From positions 2,348,953-2,412,952 of the forward strand of contig NZ_CP083985.1 of NCBI RefSeq assembly GCF_020172665.1: DNA of 64,000 nt, given 5' to 3'. Shown here piece after piece: positions 59,890-64,000 of the stretch. A program made the translations under genes and the position numbers. This stretch comes from [Mycobacterium] zoologicum (GTDB lineage: Bacteria; Actinomycetota; Actinomycetes; Mycobacteriales; Mycobacteriaceae). Below the pieces are notes generated by a model, which worked only from the letters and a program-made list of their open reading frames with translations, made no database searches and was not told the DNA's origin. The first letter of the stretch is position 1, and each line of letters opens with the position of its first letter.

Positions 59890-62166
59890 ATGGCTCTGTC
59901 GGGCAAGCCGGTGTCGACCTATCGGCTGCAACTGCGCGGGCCGGACAGTGGCTTCGGGTTCACCTTCGCAGACGCCGAAGAACTCCTGGACTACCTTGAC
60001 GCACTCGGGGTTTCGCATCTGTACCTGTCGCCGATCCTGACCCCGGTACGCGGGTCCGCGCATGGCTACGACGTCACCGACCCCACCACGGTGTCCGCCG
60101 AACTCGGCGGAATCGACGGTCTGCGCCGACTGTCCAGGGCTACCCGCGCCCGGGGCATGGGCCTGATCGTCGACATCGTGCCCAACCATGCCGGAATCGA
60201 GGTTGCCGAGCAGAACCCGTGGTGGTGGGATGTGCTGCGACACGGGCGGGACTCAGGGTTCGCCGACTTCTTCGACATCGACTGGGATCTGGGCGCCGGC
60301 AAGATCGTGCTGCCGGTGCTGGAATCCGAGGATGACCTGGCCGGGTTGAGCGTCGACGGCGACGTGCTGCGCCTGGGCGGCCTCGCTCTGCCGATCAGCC
60401 CCGACACCGGGGCGGGAACCGCACCGCAGGTCTATGCGCGCCAGCATTATCGGCTGACGTGCTGGCGCGACGGCCGGTGCGGCTACCGCCGGTTCCTGGC
60501 GATCAACTCGCTGGCCGCACTTGCGCAGGAAGACGAACGTGTCTTCGCCGCGACGCACCGGGAGGTGGCGCGCTGGTTCGATGAAGGTCTGGTGGACGGG
60601 GTACGCGTCGATCACCTCGACGGTTTGTCCGATCCGGTCGGCTACCTGCACCGATTGCGGGCTCTGATCGGGCCGCAGGCATGGATCGTCGTCGAGAAGA
60701 TCCTGGCGGTCGATGAGCCGCTCGAGCCCTCCCTGCCGGTGGCCGGAAGCACCGGCTACGACATCCTGCGCCTCATCGGTGGGGTCTTCGTCGACCCCAG
60801 GGGTGCACCGGCGCTGACCGCGCTGGCCGGCCCCGCACCGGTCGCTATCGCGCTGCGAACCGCGGCCGCCGCTGCCCTCGACAACGACCTGCAGCGGCTG
60901 CGGCGCGCTGTCACCGCCGCCACCGGGCAAGACTCGCCCCGACTGGCTGCCGCGCTGGCGGCCCTGATCGGCCGGGTCGGGGTGTATCGCAGCGACTACC
61001 CGGTGACCGAATCGGTGCTGCGTACCGTCCTGGCCGAAACAATCTCGGCGGCACCGGAATTGGCCTCGGAACTGGCGATCATCCGTACCGCGGTGGCAGC
61101 ACGGGGCCCGGCTGCGGTCAGGCTTGCGCAGCTGTGTGTCGCCGCGACGGCGACCGGAATCGAGGGGTGGGCGTTTCACCGTGATGCTCGGCTGGTGTCG
61201 CTGAACGAGTTCGGCGGCGACCCGCACCGGTTCGGCTGCAGCGCAACCGAGTTCCATACCGCCCTGGCCGAACGTGCGCAAGCCTGGCCGCTGGCGATGA
61301 GCACGATCTCGACCCACGACACCCAGCGCGGCGAGGACGTCCGGGCCCGGATCGGAGTGCTCTCGCAGGTGCCTGGCCGGTGGACCGAATCCGTAGCAGG
61401 CTGGCAGTCCGCGATCCCATGCCCCGATACCGCGACGGGACTGTTCCTGTGGCAGAACATCTTCGGGGTGTGGCCGACGGACGGGATCGTCACCGAAGCC
61501 CTGCGCGCCCGGCTGCACACCTATGCGCGTAAGGCGGTGCGCGAAGCCGCGCGATGCAGCTCCTGGCAGCGGCCAGACACCGCGTTCGAGAAGGCGCTCG
61601 CCGACTGGCTCGACGTGGTGCTCGACGGCCCGGTCGCCGACGAGATCACCGCGATGATCGGCAGACTCCGGCGGCACGCGGAAAGCGATGCGCTGGCCCA
61701 GAAAATCCTGGCGCTCACCGTGCCCGGAGTGCCCGACGTCTATCAGGGCACCGAGTTGTTCGACGACAGCCTGACCGATCCGGACAACCGGCGCCCGGTC
61801 GACTTCGCGGCCCGCCGTGCCGAACTGACCGTCCTGCAGCATCCGAAGATGCGGATCGTGCACGCTGCCCTGCGGTTGCGCCGCGACAAACCGGAGACGT
61901 TTCTGCGCGGCGGTTACCGACCGGTGATCGCCGACGGCCCGGCCGCCGAGCACGTCGTGGCATTCCGGCGCGGTGACGACGTACTGGTGGCGGTCACTCG
62001 TTGGACGGTCCGCCTGGGCGAAATCGGTTGGGGCGAAACCGTAATCACGCTGCCACTCGGGAACTGGATCGACCGACTCACCGGCCGGCGGTGGTCTGGG
62101 ACGGCTCCGGCGGCGGAGTTGTTCGCCGAGTTGCCCGGTGTCCTGCTCGAACGCACTGATGCCTGA
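59890..62166 (+). CDS. treY: Maltooligosyl trehalose synthase TreY
   Basis: A 758-residue GH13 enzyme that converts the reducing end of maltooligosaccharides to a trehalose unit. Motifs are STYRLQLRGPDSGFGF, GVSHLYLSPILTPVRGSAHGYDV, IVDIVPNHAGIE, DGVRVDHLDGLSDP (nucleophile Asp), WIVVEKILAVDE (acid Glu), MSTISTHDTQRGEDVRARI and VPDVYQGTELFDDSLTDPDNRRPVD. The length is within the family range and no frameshift is seen. TreZ, which should release trehalose from the product, is usually the next gene but is not present here. Confidence 0.95.
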   Translation: MALSGKPVSTYRLQLRGPDSGFGFTFADAEELLDYLDALGVSHLYLSPILTPVRGSAHGYDVTDPTTVSAELGGIDGLRRLSRATRARGMGLIVDIVPNHAGIEVAEQNPWWWDVLRHGRDSGFADFFDIDWDLGAGKIVLPVLESEDDLAGLSVDGDVLRLGGLALPISPDTGAGTAPQVYARQHYRLTCWRDGRCGYRRFLAINSLAALAQEDERVFAATHREVARWFDEGLVDGVRVDHLDGLSDPVGYLHRLRALIGPQAWIVVEKILAVDEPLEPSLPVAGSTGYDILRLIGGVFVDPRGAPALTALAGPAPVAIALRTAAAAALDNDLQRLRRAVTAATGQDSPRLAAALAALIGRVGVYRSDYPVTESVLRTVLAETISAAPELASELAIIRTAVAARGPAAVRLAQLCVAATATGIEGWAFHRDARLVSLNEFGGDPHRFGCSATEFHTALAERAQAWPLAMSTISTHDTQRGEDVRARIGVLSQVPGRWTESVAGWQSAIPCPDTATGLFLWQNIFGVWPTDGIVTEALRARLHTYARKAVREAARCSSWQRPDTAFEKALADWLDVVLDGPVADEITAMIGRLRRHAESDALAQKILALTVPGVPDVYQGTELFDDSLTDPDNRRPVDFAARRAELTVLQHPKMRIVHAALRLRRDKPETFLRGGYRPVIADGPAAEHVVAFRRGDDVLVAVTRWTVRLGEIGWGETVITLPLGNWIDRLTGRRWSGTAPAAELFAELPGVLLERTDA

Positions 62167-62204
62167 GTGCGCGGTTCCCCGTTCTGCCGGCTGTCGACAG
62201 CTGA

Positions 62205-62220
62205 CGGGCGTTATAGCCCG
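62205..62220 (+). terminator. Possible hairpin terminator after treY
   Basis: CGGGC-GTTATA-GCCCG forms a five-base-pair stem 39 bases after the treY stop. A 12-bp palindrome GCTGTCGACAGC lies just upstream (62190-62201). There is no T run, as is common for mycobacterial terminators, so the call is weak. Confidence 0.3.
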
Positions 62221-62313
62221 GCCCGGTCTCGTGTTGCTCCGGGTAACCTGGCTGATCAGGCGGTAGTTTGCGTTCACAGTATTCAACATCTGATACGGCA
62301 GGGCCGGTGAGCG

Positions 62314-63102
62314 GTGAATGGCTTAGGCAAGGGATTGGCGGTGATGGCGAGCATCACCGTGGCAATGGTGTTGCATCCCGCTCCGGCCCGCGGGGCCGGC
62401 ATTACCTACACAATCGAATCGTTCGACTTCGACGGCGTCATGGGCGTTTCGATGTCGGTGACCCAGAAGCAGTTGGGCGGTAGGTTATGTCCCTGTGTCA
62501 AGGTGCCCTACCCCGCTGATGGACTCCACAATGACGAAGGAGCAGCGGCGATAGCCAATGCGCCGTTGCGCGCCGGTGACACCGTGCTCGGGTTCAGTCT
62601 CGGTTCGCAGGTGATCTCGCTCTACCTGGCTCGGCATACTCCCCCGCCCGGGGTGCGGTTCGTGTTGCTGGGTGACACGTTTGCGCGCAATGACGAGCTC
62701 GTCGCCGCCGGGCAGGGCGTTCCCGCCGACATCGCGAACCCGGTCACGCTGGTGGCCCGGGAATACGACGGGTGGAGTGACGCTCCTACCAACAAGGCCT
62801 CCCCCCACTACCGGCTGGCCCTGCAGAACGCCCAGGCGGGCGCGGGCACCATTCACGACTATGTGAACGCCCGCCTCGACGATCCGGCCAACGTGGTACG
62901 AACTCGAGGCAACATCACCACGGTCTTGATCCCGACCCAGCAACTGCCTTTGAACATCGGGTTGCGAAAGTCGGGGCGCAGCGCGGAGGCCGACCGGCTC
63001 GACGCCGAACAGCGCCCGCTCATCGACAGTGCCTACGACCGGCCCGGACCGACGCCCGACCAGCTGGCGGCGTCGACTGGCCAGCAGGTCGGAAGCCATT
63101 GA
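62314..63102 (+). CDS. PE-PPE domain serine hydrolase with signal peptide
   Basis: A 262-residue protein. A short basic start and hydrophobic stretch (LAVMASITVAMVLHPAPARG) suggest a signal peptide. The rest matches the PE-PPE (PF08237) hydrolase fold: nucleophile GFSLGSQ (S95), RFVLLGDTFARND, VTLVAREYDGWSDAPTN, ITTVLIPTQQLPLNIGLR and ERPLIDSAYDRP-like end. No PE or PPE N-terminal domain is attached. Relatives cleave short acyl esters at the cell surface. The GTG at 62314 is the family-like start. It occupies the place of treZ and is convergent with ilvA. Confidence 0.85.
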   Translation: MNGLGKGLAVMASITVAMVLHPAPARGAGITYTIESFDFDGVMGVSMSVTQKQLGGRLCPCVKVPYPADGLHNDEGAAAIANAPLRAGDTVLGFSLGSQVISLYLARHTPPPGVRFVLLGDTFARNDELVAAGQGVPADIANPVTLVAREYDGWSDAPTNKASPHYRLALQNAQAGAGTIHDYVNARLDDPANVVRTRGNITTVLIPTQQLPLNIGLRKSGRSAEADRLDAEQRPLIDSAYDRPGPTPDQLAASTGQQVGSH

Positions 63103-63135
63103 GATGAGAATTCATCCGCCGGGATTGCGCTGGCT

Positions 63136-64000
63136 TCAGAGCAGATAGCGGTACGCCGGCGACCCCGGCGCCAGGGTTTCGACGTGGATGTGCGAGGAGC
63201 GCATCCGGGCCAGCAGACCGTCCAGATCGGCCGCCGACCCCAGTTGCACGCCGACCAGCGCCTCGCCGGTCTCCCGGTTGTTGCGCTTGACGTACTCGAA
63301 CAAGGTGATGTCGTCGTTGGGACCGAGCACCTCGTCGAGGAATCGCCGCAGAGCGCCCGGCTCCTGGGGGAAGTCGACCAGGAAGTAGTGCTTGAGGCCC
63401 AGGTGCACCAGCGAACGTTCCAGCACCTCGCCGTAGCGTGACACGTCGTTGTTGCCGCCGGAGATCAGACAGACCACCGTCGAGCCCGGCGTGATGTCGG
63501 CCTCCATCAGACCGGCCACTGACAACGCGCCCGCCGGCTCGGCGATGATGCCCTCGTTCTGGTAGAGGTCGAGCATCGCGGTGCACACCGCACCCTCGTC
63601 GACGGTGGCCACCGACACCATGTCGCCGGCTGCTGAGAGCACCTCGAACGGCAGCGCCCCGGCCCGCTTGACGGCCGCACCGTCGACGAATTGGTCGACG
63701 TGATCCAGGGTCACCAGCTCACCGGTGCTCAATGCGGCCATCATCGCCGCGGCCCCGGCCGGCTCGATCCCCAGCACGGCGGTGTTGGCGGTGCGCTCGG
63801 CCAGATACGAGGTGATCCCGGAGATGCAGCCCCCGCCGCCGACCGGAACGATCACCAGATCCGGCTCGCCGCCGAGTTGGTCGAGCAGCTCGACGGCGAT
63901 GGTGCCCTGACCGGCCATGGTGCGCAGGTCGTCATAGGGCGGCACCAGAGTGGCGCCGGTGCGGGCGACGTCGTCCAGCGCGGCCTCGGCCGCCATGTCG
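63136..64000 (-). CDS. ilvA: Threonine ammonia-lyase, C-terminal part (window edge)
   Basis: About 288 residues up to the stop; the N-terminal part with the PLP lysine lies beyond the window. Visible are PYDDLRTMAGQGTIAVELL, the tetraglycine loop VPVGGGGCISGITSYL, AEPAGALSVAGL and CLISGGNNDVSRY, then an ACT-like regulatory domain (LKHYFLVDFPQEPGALRRFL to the end). It deaminates threonine to 2-oxobutyrate for isoleucine synthesis. A single shortened ACT-like domain suggests the form seen in Rv1559. Confidence 0.95.
   Translation of the reverse strand, partial: DMAAEAALDDVARTGATLVPPYDDLRTMAGQGTIAVELLDQLGGEPDLVIVPVGGGGCISGITSYLAERTANTAVLGIEPAGAAAMMAALSTGELVTLDHVDQFVDGAAVKRAGALPFEVLSAAGDMVSVATVDEGAVCTAMLDLYQNEGIIAEPAGALSVAGLMEADITPGSTVVCLISGGNNDVSRYGEVLERSLVHLGLKHYFLVDFPQEPGALRRFLDEVLGPNDDITLFEYVKRNNRETGEALVGVQLGSAADLDGLLARMRSSHIHVETLAPGSPAYRYLL

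Noticed and set aside
60253..62289. 678-residue minus-strand open frame
   Set aside because: It is antisense to treY and shows no family features.

Overview
This is a GC-rich chromosomal window from a mycobacterium (family Mycobacteriaceae). The gene content is typically mycobacterial: Pup ligase with PafBC, TatAC and HelY; the PdtaR/tRNA/adenylate cyclase block; the trp, his, nad and bio clusters; an F420-dependent biliverdin reductase; RipD; a PE-PPE domain hydrolase; and TreX/TreY. Lnt and Ppm1 are separate genes here, as in M. smegmatis, not fused as in M. tuberculosis. The species cannot be fixed from the sequence alone. Comparisons with H37Rv gene order below are from memory, not from an alignment.

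Layout. (1) 1-503: an IS481-family element cut by the window edge, inserted beside and apparently through the ppm1 stop codon at a CTAG site. (2) 499-5838: an amidohydrolase-lnt-ppm1 operon, fxsA and a dienelactone hydrolase, corresponding to Rv2051c-Rv2054. (3) 5835-9779: a compacted stretch with a di-iron Fe-S repair protein under an operator-like dyad, a small PPOX protein, an orphan HTH protein, a short-chain dehydrogenase, the F420-dependent biliverdin reductase and PepE. In H37Rv this interval also holds cobalamin genes, zinc-independent ribosomal protein paralogues and other genes that are absent here. (4) 9872-19073: 5'-3' exonuclease, a repeat-bearing DUF4333 protein, HelY, TatC, TatA, PafC, PafB, PafA. 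(5) 19128-26783: PdtaR, a class I-shaped tRNA with a CAA anticodon, adenylate cyclase, a lipase, two small membrane proteins, TesB, pyruvate kinase, a TM2 protein. This starts a block matching Rv1626 back to Rv1559.

(6) 26839-33617: the trp operon (trpE, a membrane protein, trpC, trpB, trpA) ending in lgt, whose product carries a very long acidic tail. (7) 33668-42439: BcpB, two coiled-coil proteins of unknown function, then the his operon hisD-C-B-H-A-impA-F-I read leftwards. No trpF is seen, so HisA probably does both isomerisations (PriA). (8) 42567-47655: two tandem deazaflavin-type nitroreductases, nadABC and the divergent repressor nrtR, with a 23-bp operator between nadA and nrtR. (9) 47681-54677: a lipase, a DUF2567 protein, bsaP, bioB, bioQ, bioD, bioF and bioA, with two matching BioQ boxes. 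(10) 54834-62166: RipD without catalytic residues, an acyltransferase-3/SGNH protein, glgX and treY. treZ, expected next, is missing; a PE-PPE hydrolase gene stands there, followed by ilvA running off the right edge.

Many starts lie 6-8 bases downstream of a TANNNT box, which fits the leaderless transcription common in mycobacteria and helped choose start codons. No stretch over 300 bases lacks a gene, apart from the part of the IS that runs off the left edge.
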